Notes: generated by a model from the sequence alone, not told the origin. A DNA stretch of 64,000 nt from CBDIHH01 sp965279095 (GCA_965279095.1 CBDIHH010000003.1:558001-622000), one strand, 5' to 3'; shown: positions 34,748 to 43,179, counted from the first letter of the stretch. Numbers and translations are program-made.

Positions 34748-36982
34748 TCAGGCCTCGCCCAGTTTGGGCAGCACCTTGTCCAGCGTCAGAGGGAAATCGC
34801 GCAGCCGCACGCCGGTGGCGTTGAAGACGGCGTTGGCTACCGCCGCGCCGACGCCGCAGATGCCCAGTTCTCCCAGACCCTTGGCCTTCAGCGGACTGGC
34901 CTTGTCGTCGAGCTCGGGGAGAAAGACGATCTCGACCGCTGGAATGTCGGCGTGGGCGGGCACGTGATATTCCGCCAGATCGTGGTTCACGTAGGACCCG
35001 AAGCGCGGGTCCAGGGCCACCTCCTCGGTCAGGGCCGACCCAATGCCCATGGTCACGCCGCCGAGGCACTGGGAGCGGGCGGTCTTCTCGTTGAGGATCC
35101 GGCCGGCGGCATGGACGCTGAGGAAGCGACGGACGCGGATTTCACCCGTGTCGCGATCCACGCCCACCTCGCAGAAATGGGCGCCGTAGGCCTGTTGCGA
35201 AAACTGCTCGGCCAGATCCCCGGGCTTGAAGTCCCCCACGACCTCGATCGGCCCGTCGGCGGCCAGCTCCTGCAAGGTGCGCGAGACATTTCCCGCGATA
35301 AGCGCCCCGTCCTCGAACCGGGCTTCTTCCGGGTCCATGTTGGCCCGCCGGGCCAGCTCCCGGCGCAGGTCCTCGCTGGCGACATAGAGGGCCGAGCCAG
35401 TACTGTTGGCGCCGAACGACCCGCCCGAACCGGCGGCCTCCGGAAAATCGGTGTCGCCCATCTTCACGGTGACGCGCTCGGTCGGCAGGCCCAGCAGATC
35501 GGCGGCGATCTGGGTCAGGATGGTATAGGCTCCCGTGCCGATATCGGTCATCGCCAGCTCCACCGAGGCCCGGCCGTCCGGGTTCAGGATCAGCCGGCAT
35601 TTGGACGGCTGCAGCAACACGCTGCGGCTGGCCGCCGCCACGCCCATGCCCACCAGCCAGCGGCCGTCGCTCACCTGGCCCGGTTGCGGGTTTCGCCGAT
35701 CCCAGCCGAAGCGACGCGCGCCCTCTTCCAGGCAAGGGATCAGATTGCGGGTGGAATAGGGGACCTGCTTCTCCGGGTCCTGCTGGGGCTCGTTGCGCCG
35801 GCGCAGTTCGATCGGGTCCAGGTCCAGGACATGCGCCAGTTCGTCCATGGCCGATTCCAGCGCCATCATGCCCACCGCCTCGCCCGGGGCGCGCATGGAG
35901 CAGCCGATGGGGATGTCGAGCGCAACCAGGCGATGGGTGGTGCGCCGGTGAGGCGCCGCGTACAGGCTGCGGGTGACTTCCGCCGCCGGCTCGGTGAAGG
36001 TCTCGCCGGGGTTGTTGTCGGTCCAGACGTCGTGGGCGATGGCCTGGAGGCGCCCGTCGCGGTCGGCGCCCAGCCGCACCCTCTGGAGAGTCTGTGGCCG
36101 GTGGCCGGTCATCTCGAACATCTGGGTGCGCGGCAGCACCACCTTTACCGGTCGGCCCTTCAGCTTGTGAGAGGCCAGAGCGGCCAGGATGGCGTCCGGC
36201 CACACGTCCAGCTTGCCGCCGAAGCCGCCGCCGACGTAGCGGCTCACCAGCCGCACCTGGTCCTTTTGCAAACGGAAGGTCGCCGCGACGCTGCCGGCGC
36301 CGTGGGAGATCATCTGGTGCGACGTGTGCAGGGTCAGCCGCTCGTCCGACCACTCGGCGATGGTCGCGTGGGGCTCCATCATCGCGTGGCTCTGGGCCGG
36401 GGTGGCGTATTCCTGGTCGAGCCGCACCGGCGCTTTGGGAAAGGCGCCGGCGAAGTCACCCACGGCGCTGTCGGCGGTGTCGTCGTCGGGCGGCGGCGCG
36501 CCCTTGGTCAGGTTGGGCCGCAACCGGGTGTCGAACGGGTCCGCGTCATAGCTCACCCGGACCAGCCGGGCGGCCGAGCGCGCCTGCTCGAAACTCTCCG
36601 CCACCACCAGGGCCACGGGCTGGCCGTAGTGGTCGATGCGCGTGTCGATGAGCTCGGGCGCCGACTTCTTGCCCGATGTGGGGCCGTCGGCGGTGCGCGG
36701 CGACTGGCCGTTGGGGGGATCGACGTTGCGCCAGGTCAGCACCGTCAGCACGCCCGGCTGGCGCTCGGCCTCAGCCGCATCGATGTCGGCGAGACGGCCC
36801 TTGGCGATGGTGGCGGGCACGGGATAGCCGTAGGCGACGTCGCCGAAACCCGCGTATTCGGCCGCATAGCTGGCGCGGCCGGTGACCTTCAAGGCGCCTT
36901 CGACGCGATCCAGCGGCTTGCCCACCGCGCCGTCCGAGCGCCGGTCGATAGCGGTGTCGCCGATAGGGGCGGTGAACTCCAT
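34748..36982 (-). CDS. paoC: molybdenum aldehyde oxidoreductase large subunit (PaoC-like)
   Basis: 744 residues binding the molybdenum cofactor. The N-terminal RASYAAEYAGFGDVAYGYPV is the small alpha/beta hammerhead of xanthine-dehydrogenase-family subunits. Substrate and cofactor loops include VGGGFGGKLDVWPD and SGGSFGANSTGSA. The catalytic glutamate is in KGLGELGICGVGAAV near the C-terminus. It is two bases after the FAD subunit gene. Gene order (iron-sulfur, FAD, Mo) and the [4Fe-4S]-type FAD subunit favour a PaoABC/YagTSR aldehyde oxidase over xanthine dehydrogenase. Confidence 0.9.
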   Translation of the reverse strand: MEFTAPIGDTAIDRRSDGAVGKPLDRVEGALKVTGRASYAAEYAGFGDVAYGYPVPATIAKGRLADIDAAEAERQPGVLTVLTWRNVDPPNGQSPRTADGPTSGKKSAPELIDTRIDHYGQPVALVVAESFEQARSAARLVRVSYDADPFDTRLRPNLTKGAPPPDDDTADSAVGDFAGAFPKAPVRLDQEYATPAQSHAMMEPHATIAEWSDERLTLHTSHQMISHGAGSVAATFRLQKDQVRLVSRYVGGGFGGKLDVWPDAILAALASHKLKGRPVKVVLPRTQMFEMTGHRPQTLQRVRLGADRDGRLQAIAHDVWTDNNPGETFTEPAAEVTRSLYAAPHRRTTHRLVALDIPIGCSMRAPGEAVGMMALESAMDELAHVLDLDPIELRRRNEPQQDPEKQVPYSTRNLIPCLEEGARRFGWDRRNPQPGQVSDGRWLVGMGVAAASRSVLLQPSKCRLILNPDGRASVELAMTDIGTGAYTILTQIAADLLGLPTERVTVKMGDTDFPEAAGSGGSFGANSTGSALYVASEDLRRELARRANMDPEEARFEDGALIAGNVSRTLQELAADGPIEVVGDFKPGDLAEQFSQQAYGAHFCEVGVDRDTGEIRVRRFLSVHAAGRILNEKTARSQCLGGVTMGIGSALTEEVALDPRFGSYVNHDLAEYHVPAHADIPAVEIVFLPELDDKASPLKAKGLGELGICGVGAAVANAVFNATGVRLRDFPLTLDKVLPKLGEA

Positions 36983-36984
36983 CC

Positions 36985-37956
36985 TCAGGTCTCCGTCGCG
37001 AGGGCCGCCGCCAGGGTCCGGCGGGCCAGCGGAATCTTGAAATCATTGGCGCCGTGCCCCCGCGCGCCCTCGAGCAGAACGTCCGCCGCCGCCTGGGCGG
37101 CATCGTCCGGAAGGCTGTCCTTCATGGCCGCGTCGGCCGCCTGGGAGCGCCAGGGCTTGTGCGCGACGCCGCCAAGGGCGACGCGGGCGCCGCGCACGCG
37201 GCCGTCGACCACGTCTATGGCGGCGGCCACCGAGACCAGGGCGAAGGCGTAGGAGGCCCTATCGCGAACCTTTCTGTAGATCTGCCGTCCCGGCGGGGGC
37301 GGCGGCAGGGTGACGTGGGTGATCAGTTCTCCGGCGCCAAGAGTGGTGTCGGCTTGCGCGCGATCCCCAGGCAGCCGATGGAAGTCCTCGATCGGAATCG
37401 CCCGCGCGCCGTCGCGGCTCGACGCGTGCACCGTCGCGTCCAGCAGACGCATGGCCACGGCCATGTCGGAGGGGTGGGTGGCGATGCACGCCTCGCTCTG
37501 GCCGACGATGGCGTGGATGCGGTTGAACCCGGCCAGGGCCGAGCAGCCGGAGCCGGGTTCGCGCTTGTTGCAGGGCTTGGCGGGGTCGTAGAAATAGTAG
37601 CAACGGGTGCGCTGGAGCAGGTTGCCGGCCGTCGTCGCCCGATTGCGCAGCTGGCCCGAGGCGCCGGCCAAAAGCGCCCGCGCCAGAACCGGATACCGGC
37701 GGCGCACCCGCTCGTCGGCGGCAAGATCGCTGTTGCGCACCAGGGCGCCGATGCGCAGTCCGCCGTCGTCGGCCTCCTCGATGGCATCGAGGTCTAGATC
37801 GTTGACGTCCACCAGATGGGTGGGCGCCTCGATCTCGTGCTTCATGAGGTCCAGCAGATTGGTGCCCCCGGCCACGAACCGGGCCTGCGGATGGCCCTCG
37901 GCGGCGGCGAGGGCGTGCTCGACGCTCTGCGCGCGCTCATAGCTGAAGCTCTTCAA
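36985..37956 (-). CDS. paoB: aldehyde oxidoreductase FAD subunit (PaoB-like)
   Basis: 323 residues from TTG 37956, which overlaps the iron-sulfur subunit stop (TTGA). FVAGGTNLLDLMKHE is the FAD pyrophosphate loop. The segment CYYFYDPAKPCNKREPGSGC carries three closely placed cysteines that in PaoB-type subunits help bind an extra [4Fe-4S] cluster absent from xanthine dehydrogenases. It passes electrons between the iron-sulfur subunit and an external acceptor. Confidence 0.88.
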   Translation of the reverse strand: MKSFSYERAQSVEHALAAAEGHPQARFVAGGTNLLDLMKHEIEAPTHLVDVNDLDLDAIEEADDGGLRIGALVRNSDLAADERVRRRYPVLARALLAGASGQLRNRATTAGNLLQRTRCYYFYDPAKPCNKREPGSGCSALAGFNRIHAIVGQSEACIATHPSDMAVAMRLLDATVHASSRDGARAIPIEDFHRLPGDRAQADTTLGAGELITHVTLPPPPPGRQIYRKVRDRASYAFALVSVAAAIDVVDGRVRGARVALGGVAHKPWRSQAADAAMKDSLPDDAAQAAADVLLEGARGHGANDFKIPLARRTLAAALATET

Positions 37957-38507
37957 GCGGCGTCTCCCACATCCCGGATGGCGGCGACGATGTTGGGGTA
38001 GGCGGCGCAGCGGCAGAGGTTGCCGCTCATGCGCTCGCGGATCTCTTCGTCCGAGAAGGGCGGCGCCCCGGCCAGGTCTTCGGTCACGTGGCTGGCGGCG
38101 CCGTCGGCGAATTCTCCCAGCATGCCGACCGCCGAGCAGATCTGGCCCGGGGTGCAGTAGCCGCACTGGAAGGCGTCGCGGCTCAGGAAGGCGGCCTGCA
38201 TGGGGTGCAGGCTGTCGGGCTCGCCCAGCCCCTCGATGGTGGTGATGTCATGCCCCTGGGCCATCACGGCCAGCATCAGGCAGCTGTTGGCGCGCTTGCC
38301 GTCCACCAGCACCGTGCAGGCGCCGCACTGGCCGTGATCGCACCCCTTTTTCGATCCCATCAGGCCCAGGTGCTCGCGCAGGGCGTCGAGCAGGCTGGTG
38401 CGGACATCGAGCGTCACAGCCCGCGGATCGCCGTTCACCCTCAGGCTCACGGTGACCGCCTGCGGCGGCCGGGCGTCGATCGCGCCCAGCGCTCCCAGCT
38501 GCGCCAT
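37953..38507 (-). CDS. paoA: aldehyde oxidoreductase 2Fe-2S subunit (PaoA-like)
   Basis: 184 residues with two [2Fe-2S] sites: GCDHGQCGACTVLVDG (plant-type) and FQCGYCTPGQICSAVG with MSGNLCRCAAYPNIV (helical domain). E. coli PaoA has a Tat signal; this N-terminus (MAQLGALGAIDARPPQAV) does not, so the complex should stay in the cytoplasm unless the start is misjudged. First gene of paoABC. The 130-base upstream gap shows no recognisable regulator site. Confidence 0.9.
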   Translation of the reverse strand: MAQLGALGAIDARPPQAVTVSLRVNGDPRAVTLDVRTSLLDALREHLGLMGSKKGCDHGQCGACTVLVDGKRANSCLMLAVMAQGHDITTIEGLGEPDSLHPMQAAFLSRDAFQCGYCTPGQICSAVGMLGEFADGAASHVTEDLAGAPPFSDEEIRERMSGNLCRCAAYPNIVAAIRDVGDAA

Positions 38508-38637
38508 CTGCCTCTCCTGTTGGATCAGGGCCGTCGCGAACCAGGCGCCGCGGCTTCCGCCCTCCGCCCAAACGCCGATTGCGCCGTCGCGATCCCTCGG
38601 CAGGTCTGGAGCGAAGGGATTTCAGCCGGTGGTGTGG

Positions 38638-39441
38638 CTAGTGCGCCATCAACAGACAGACCGGGCTTTCGGCGAGCAGCCGCGCCGTCATCCCGCCCAT
38701 CACCCACTGTTGCAGAGCGTTGCGGCATTGGGCGCCGCACACGATGAGGTCGGCTGAACCCATCACCGCCGCCTCGATCAATGTTTCGGTCTCGGTGGCT
38801 CCGATCAGCGGTCGCCAGCGTCCATGTGCGCGGGCGCCGTGCAGCGTCAGATAGTCGGCGACATCATCGACCTCCTGCTGGTGGCAACCGTCGCCGACGC
38901 CGACGACCGTGACCTCCGCGGCGGCCACCAGCAGCGGCAGCGCCAGTTCCACGGCGAGGCGGGCCGGCCTGCCCGGCTTCCAGGCGACCACGACGCGGTC
39001 CGCCGTCAGCACCGCGGTGTTGGGCGGCGCCACCAGCAGCGGGCGGCCGGCCGTCATCATCAGGTGTTCCAGCGGGTAGCCGAACTGCGGATCGCCGTCC
39101 CGATCACATCTTCCGACGATGAGCAGGTCGGCGGCCCGGGCCTGGTCGGCGAAGAAGCCGGCCGGCGGCGCGAGCGCGGACCGCCATTGGCGCTTCAGTC
39201 CTCTCGCCGCCGCCTCGAAATCGGCGCGCAGGGCCTCAATCCGCTGGTCGAGGACGTCGCGGCCCAGGCGCTGCGAGTCCCCGGCCGCGCCCGGCCGAAG
39301 GGGGAGGGGATCGGTGGGGCGCGCGGCGGTGACCCCGATCAGCCGCGCCTCCAGGCGCTTGGCGAGATCGACCGCCAGGGTCAGCCGCTTGACCGCCCCT
39401 GCCGAGGGGTCGAGGTGGACCATGAGGCTCTTGTAGGACAT
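38638..39441 (-). CDS. universal stress protein, two tandem domains
   Basis: 267 residues from ATG 39441 (MSYKSLMVHLDPSAG, the usual start of the family). Two UspA-like halves, about residues 1-145 and 150-267, end in GRPLLVAPP and ESPVCLLMAH. The ATP-loop glycines are partial in the first half and clearer in the second (VMGGMTARLL, preceded by DLIVCGAQ). Such proteins in this group are frequent low-oxygen and stress-regulon members, in line with the FixK boxes 1.5 kb away. Its 3' end lies 130 bases upstream of paoA. Confidence 0.88.
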   Translation of the reverse strand: MSYKSLMVHLDPSAGAVKRLTLAVDLAKRLEARLIGVTAARPTDPLPLRPGAAGDSQRLGRDVLDQRIEALRADFEAAARGLKRQWRSALAPPAGFFADQARAADLLIVGRCDRDGDPQFGYPLEHLMMTAGRPLLVAPPNTAVLTADRVVVAWKPGRPARLAVELALPLLVAAAEVTVVGVGDGCHQQEVDDVADYLTLHGARAHGRWRPLIGATETETLIEAAVMGSADLIVCGAQCRNALQQWVMGGMTARLLAESPVCLLMAH

Positions 39442-39715
39442 CGACGCGCACCCGGTCGTGAGCGGCCAGGATGGGGCTATTGGGCTGCGGCGGCTTTGAT
39501 CGACGACAATCGCCGGGGCGACTTCGATCTGCTCGACTTGAATCCCGGCTAAGGCGCGTGGTTGTCCCGGGAGAGCAGCAGAAATGTCAAAAGACAGACA
39601 GAGTCCATTGCGGGTTCGCCCCAAAGGCGTAATGTCTTGATACCGACGCTCGACAATCAACGTGTCTAAATCGGCCTTGTGCGACGCTATTTTGCGAAGC
39701 CCTTGGAGAAGACGG

Positions 39716-39898
39716 GTGCAATTGCGAGAATTTGTCGCGCGTCAGAACATAAAACGCCTGCAAGAGAGACTGGCTCTGCCAACGACGCTCGCAGAAGAGG
39801 CAATGCTGATATGCCTGCTGGAAGAAGAGACCGCGAAGCTGGCCGGTCCAGACCCAAGCCATCCGCCACCCGTCGGCGACTTCCCCGCCTCTAGCTGA
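39716..39898 (+). CDS. small helical protein of an alphaproteobacterial family
   Basis: 60 residues from GTG 39716, which has GGAG seven bases upstream; an earlier GTG at 39662 has no ribosome site. The core LREFVARQNIKRLQERLALP followed by LICLLEEETAKL matches a pattern I know from short rhizobial and caulobacterial proteins with an N-I-x-x-x-x-x-x-L helix and a late L-L-x-E-E-x-x-K-L helix. No function is known. It diverges from the universal stress protein gene. Confidence 0.5.
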   Translation: MQLREFVARQNIKRLQERLALPTTLAEEAMLICLLEEETAKLAGPDPSHPPPVGDFPASS

Positions 39899-39925
39899 AC
39901 GGCGACCCGACCCAAGGGGTGGGCG

Positions 39926-40081
39926 TCACTTTGTCGGCAACAGTGTGTCGATGCTGGGAACGCCGTATTCCGTGCCGTGCTCGGCCAGCCAGGCCACGGG
40001 CACTCCGGCGAACAGAATGACGACGGTCAGGATGAACACCATGACCAGCCCTATGGCGTCCCTTATCGTAAGCTTGTTCAT
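39926..40081 (-). CDS. small single-pass membrane protein
   Basis: 51 residues from ATG 40081. A short charged start (MNKLTIRD) precedes one hydrophobic helix (GLVMVFILTVVILFAGVPVA), then a polar tail ending LLPTK. Unlike the overlapping frames, it has a membrane-protein composition and sensible ends. It is tail-to-tail with the small helical gene, 27 bases between stops. I do not recognise the family; it resembles the small membrane subunits often found near respiratory genes. Confidence 0.5.
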   Translation of the reverse strand: MNKLTIRDAIGLVMVFILTVVILFAGVPVAWLAEHGTEYGVPSIDTLLPTK

Positions 40082-40481
40082 CGAAGTCTCCGACAAATGA
40101 TCCATGCTTTGATTTCAGTCCTCTTCGCGCGGTCCAGCGAGCGTGCCCCAAACGTGAGGCGCCGCGGCCGATAGGCCGGCGAGGATACAGGACCCGGCGC
40201 GAGGGCGCCGGCCGACCTCCCTGCGTAAAGCTGGCGCCTTGAGCGCATGCCCTGACATCGCTGATCCCTGCCTTCGAGGGGCATCCTCGCCCGGCGCGAG
40301 AACGAGGGACATTCCGGAATTGTACCTAGGCGCCGTCACCCATGAACCCTGCTCCGCGCCGTTGAGCCCGGCGCCGGATTTCAAGCGAGACGGGCGGGGG
40401 CGTGTTCTGGTCCCTCGAGGGCGATGGCCGTGAGCTTCCACGACGTCCTCATCAGCCTGGTGGGACTTTTCCCTGGGTCTT
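40082..40481. other. 400-base intergenic stretch, no gene supported
   Basis: Several frames are open here, but their products are Arg/Pro-rich and have no ribosome site or recognisable motif. I see no terminator, RNA gene or repeat. It presumably carries the promoter of the 51-residue membrane protein gene. Confidence 0.5.
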
Positions 40482-40865
40482 CTAGGGCCGCCGGCGAGAG
40501 ACCAGCCTCCGGGGATCCAGGCTGTTGAGATAGGCCGTCAGCTGCGCCCGCTGCCCGGCGTCCAGCACCGTGGTGGTCATGCGCGGATGTGGGCCTGGCT
40601 CTCCCTCGACGGGCGGATCGATGGGGGCGATCTGACCCTCGTTGAGCACTCGCCCCAGGTCGCCGAGGGCGTAGCGCTGGTAGAGAAGCGGGAAGGCCGG
40701 GGCGTCGGGTCGCGGGCTCATGGCGCCGGACAAGGCATGACAGCCACCGCAATGGCGCTGGGCGAGTGCGCGCCCCGCCTCGGCCTGGGCGGTCTGCGCG
40801 TGGGCGCCGGTGACGCAAAGCCCCCCTGTCAGGGCGGCAAGCACGGCGGCGAGGGTTCGGATCAT
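40482..40865 (-). CDS. periplasmic c-type cytochrome
   Basis: 127 residues from ATG 40865, chosen because it gives a signal peptide MIRTLAAVLAALTGGLCVTG ending AHA. The heme site is HCGGCH, soon after the cleavage site. A methionine in HPRMTTTV near the C-terminal helix is a likely axial ligand. The fold length suits a class I monoheme cytochrome. A FixK-type box 48 bases upstream suggests expression under low oxygen. Confidence 0.87.
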   Translation of the reverse strand: MIRTLAAVLAALTGGLCVTGAHAQTAQAEAGRALAQRHCGGCHALSGAMSPRPDAPAFPLLYQRYALGDLGRVLNEGQIAPIDPPVEGEPGPHPRMTTTVLDAGQRAQLTAYLNSLDPRRLVSRRRP

Positions 40866-40912
40866 CGAGGGGCTCACAGGGGCCACTGTGAGGGCGGTAG
40901 ACCTCCGCGCCT

Positions 40913-40926
40913 TTGATCCGGCTCAA
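40913..40926 (-). promoter_or_regulatory. FixK/FNR-type box before the cytochrome c gene
   Basis: TTGATCCGGCTCAA fits TTGA-N6-TCAA exactly and is close to the TTGAT-N4-ATCAA consensus. It lies 48 bases before the cytochrome start, a normal activator distance. Confidence 0.65.
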
Positions 40927-40973
40927 GACGCGACGCACGCCGGCCGTGGCGGCGCGCGGAATAGCCCGGCTTA

Positions 40974-40987
40974 TTGATCGGGCTCAA
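40974..40987 (+). promoter_or_regulatory. second FixK/FNR-type box, before the CheB-like gene
   Basis: TTGATCGGGCTCAA differs from the box at 40913 at one position. It is 105 bases before the GTG start of the CheB-like gene. Two such boxes 61 bases apart between divergent genes argue for a real low-oxygen control region. Confidence 0.62.
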
Positions 40988-41091
40988 CGGCGGACGGGCG
41001 TTGATGGACTCTGGTGTGGCCTCGTCTGGCATTTCCCCAGAGGCAGTATCGACCGGAGGGGTCGGGCGGCGAGGTCACAAGGAGCGATCGC

Positions 41092-41736
41092 GTGAGAGGG
41101 ACCAGGCCCGACGATCCACCGTCGCCCAGCCGATCAGGCATCCCGGCGCCCTGGCTGATCGTCGTTGGCGCTTCGGGACGGATGGGCCTGGAGCAGCTGC
41201 GACGCCTGCTGGAGCGGATGCCCGCGCGCCTGGGCGCCGCTGTGCTGATCGTTTGGCATCGGCCCATGGACAGGCCCAGCATCCTTCCGCACATGCTGTC
41301 GCGCATCAGCGCCCTGCCGGTGGTGACGCCCATGGAGGGCGCGCCGCTGAGGGCCGGCGTCTGTTATGTGGGGCCGCCGGACCTGCACCTGACCGTGGGG
41401 CCTGGCAAGGTCGCCTGTTTCCAGCCCGACCACATCCAACGCAACCGCACCGTCGATCTGCTGTTCAACTCCGCCGCCGAGCATGGCGGGAGCGCCGTGG
41501 CGGGGGTGGTCCTGGCGGGCGCGCTCGACGACGGCGCCCTGGGCCTGGCGGCCATCAGGCGGGCCGGCGGCGAGGCGCTGGTGATCGATTCCCCCTGGGC
41601 GGTGCAAGGCATGCCGCGGGCCGCCCTGGCGGCTGTCCCTCAGGCGCTGACCTTCAGTTCGGTCGAGGATATGGCCGACGCCCTGGCGCGGATCGTGGGC
41701 TTGGCCGACGAGAGTCCCGCCATCCGCGCCAGATAG
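41092..41736 (+). CDS. stand-alone CheB methylesterase-like protein
   Basis: 214 residues from GTG 41092 (AAGGAG eight bases upstream). It matches the catalytic half of CheB without a receiver domain: VVGASGRMGLEQL (serine), VLIVWHRPMD (histidine) and VLAGALDDGALGL (aspartate), so the triad is present. The region CYVGPPDLHLTVG is the usual middle block. No chemotaxis receptor, CheA or CheR gene is near, and a FixK-type box is upstream. It may demethylate or deamidate a target outside chemotaxis. Confidence 0.82.
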   Translation: MRGTRPDDPPSPSRSGIPAPWLIVVGASGRMGLEQLRRLLERMPARLGAAVLIVWHRPMDRPSILPHMLSRISALPVVTPMEGAPLRAGVCYVGPPDLHLTVGPGKVACFQPDHIQRNRTVDLLFNSAAEHGGSAVAGVVLAGALDDGALGLAAIRRAGGEALVIDSPWAVQGMPRAALAAVPQALTFSSVEDMADALARIVGLADESPAIRAR

Positions 41737-41743
41737 CACCCGG

Positions 41744-41761
41744 GCGAGCTTGAGCGCTCGC
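41744..41761. terminator. short stem between convergent genes
   Basis: GCGAGC and GCTCGC pair around a six-base loop in the 50-base gap between two convergent genes. No T-run; weak evidence. Confidence 0.3.
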
Positions 41762-41786
41762 AGCTAGCCTTGACCGCGAACGCGCG

Positions 41787-42635
41787 TCAGGCGGGCCACT
41801 GGCGGATGGCGGCGGCGAAATCCTTGACGCCGGCCTCGAACACATCCCGCGCCAGGTGAGGGAATTCGATCATCCGTACGTCAGGGATCAGGGCCGCGGC
41901 GGCGCGGGTGTGTTCCAGCAGGGGCTCGTGCGGCTGCAGGATGAGAACGGGCTGGGTGATGCGCGGCAACCGCTCCTGCGCGTCATAGGACCACACGCCG
42001 ACATAGGGCCAGTGCATCCGCTGCATGGGCCGGATCCTGTCGGCGAACACCGCGATCGCCCGGTCCAGGGGGGTGGACGGGTCCCGACCCGCCACCGTCA
42101 TCTCCCACAGCTGCCGCATGGCCGTGAACAGGCTCTCCCCGTCGGGCGTCAAGGGGGGCGGGTTGAGCGCCTCCTGCAGCCGCGCCGCCCGCTCGTGCTC
42201 CGGGCGCATGGGCACGCCGGCCAGGATCACGCGGCCCACCAGATCGGGCCGGGCCAGGGCCAGTTCGACGGCAAGATAGGTCCCGGTATGGAAGCCGAAG
42301 ACATCGACCTTGTCCGCCTGACCCAGGCCCAGGGCGTCCAGGCCTTCGGCGAAGGCGCTGGCATAGTCCGCCATCGTCTGCGGCTCGGGCGGCCGGTCGG
42401 ACATGCCGTTGCCGGGGGTGTCGAAGGCCACGACCTGACGGTCCTTCGCCATCTCGCGCGCGAAGCTGGCGTATTCGAGTCCGGACGACGGGTTCTGGTG
42501 AAGAAGCACCAGGGGCGGCCCGGCGAGGTCGCCTTCCGGGGCGGCGATCCGGTAGTGAAGCTGCCCGAACCGGCAGCGGGTATAGGCTCTTTGCAGACTG
42601 TCGTTGTCGGGCGCTGGCTGCATCGGATCGCTCAT
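41787..42635 (-). CDS. alpha/beta-hydrolase-fold protein with G-F-H-T-G elbow
   Basis: 282 residues from ATG 42635. VLLHQNPSSGLEYASFAREM, FDTPGNGMSD and the elbow VDVFGFHTGTYLAVELA place His116 at the nucleophile position. The acid site is LQPHEPLLE and a C-terminal histidine remains (IEFPHLARD). It is 106 bases downstream of the lumazine synthase-like gene and third in the unit that begins with the luciferase-like gene at 44295, under the TTCACATATGTGAA operator. Confidence 0.86.
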   Translation of the reverse strand: MSDPMQPAPDNDSLQRAYTRCRFGQLHYRIAAPEGDLAGPPLVLLHQNPSSGLEYASFAREMAKDRQVVAFDTPGNGMSDRPPEPQTMADYASAFAEGLDALGLGQADKVDVFGFHTGTYLAVELALARPDLVGRVILAGVPMRPEHERAARLQEALNPPPLTPDGESLFTAMRQLWEMTVAGRDPSTPLDRAIAVFADRIRPMQRMHWPYVGVWSYDAQERLPRITQPVLILQPHEPLLEHTRAAAALIPDVRMIEFPHLARDVFEAGVKDFAAAIRQWPA

Positions 42636-42741
42636 CCCTTCGCTCTGGTCTCCACGCCAGACCACTCCAAAGCGGCGGTCGGGCGCAAGGCCCTGTCGCC
42701 ATCGGTACGCGTCTGTGAAGTCGGGGCGCGATGGAGCAGCG

Positions 42742-43152
42742 CTATGGGCCGCCCAGCATCACCGCCACCGCCGCCACCGCCGCCGTGGCGTAGGGCTCCA
42801 GACGCGCCTCGAACTGGTCCGGATCGGCCTCGGGGCCGATGATGCCGATGCCGATCGGCTTCATGAACTCCAGCTGCAGGCGGATCAGGGCGTCCGCGAC
42901 CGCCTGCCCCATGATGCGCCCATGGGCCGTCTCGCCGCGCTCGATGATGCCGATCACCACGGCGGCGGCGATGTCGTCGCGCAGCAGCAGGCGGCGCACC
43001 GCCAGGGGCTTCTCGTAGGAGCCAGGCACGCGCGACACGGCCGCGAGGTTGAAGCCCTGGTCCGCGCACGCGCGCTCGGCGGCCGCCAGCATCACGGCCA
43101 TTTCCCGTACATGGAATGATCCCGCCACCAAGGCGACCTTGGGCCTATCCAT
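42742..43152 (-). CDS. RibH2-like lumazine synthase
   Basis: 136 residues. Lumazine synthase joins 5-amino-6-ribitylaminouracil with dihydroxybutanone phosphate, the step before riboflavin. PGSYEKPLAVRRLL, VIGIIERGETAH (catalytic His) and GQAVADALIRLQLEFMKPIG match, and the last segment resembles the RibH2 branch (Brucella type) more than the housekeeping enzyme. The late arginine in QFEARLEP is kept. It sits 27 bases after a flavin-dependent monooxygenase gene and before a hydrolase-fold gene. It may raise flavin supply for the cluster, or bind a flavin-like or other heterocyclic molecule. Confidence 0.82.
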   Translation of the reverse strand: MDRPKVALVAGSFHVREMAVMLAAAERACADQGFNLAAVSRVPGSYEKPLAVRRLLLRDDIAAAVVIGIIERGETAHGRIMGQAVADALIRLQLEFMKPIGIGIIGPEADPDQFEARLEPYATAAVAAVAVMLGGP

Positions 43153-43179
43153 GGCTGTTCTCCGATGGGGCCACGGCCT

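Noticed and set aside
34952..37252. A very long open frame on the plus strand opposite the paoC/paoB genes
   Set aside because: It mirrors the codon structure of well-supported genes, its product is His/Gly/Arg-rich without motifs, and it is a common artefact of high GC. The same holds for long antisense frames at 2440-3687, 46789-48330, 50059-51543 and 61937-63793.
34748..38507. Xanthine dehydrogenase or CO dehydrogenase
   Set aside because: Gene order and the extra cysteine cluster in the FAD subunit fit PaoABC. The CO dehydrogenase active-site loop is not seen.
39496..39509. TTGATCGACGACAA as a third FixK box, for the universal stress protein gene
   Set aside because: The second half-site is off (ACAA for TCAA) and only one half is convincing, so I do not list it.
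41092..41736. Chemotaxis operon component
   Set aside because: No cheA, cheW, cheR or receptor gene accompanies it, and no receiver domain is present.
43153..43179. FMN riboswitch before the lumazine synthase-like gene
   Set aside because: Only 27 bases separate it from LLM 1, far too little for an RFN element, and none is seen before LLM 1.
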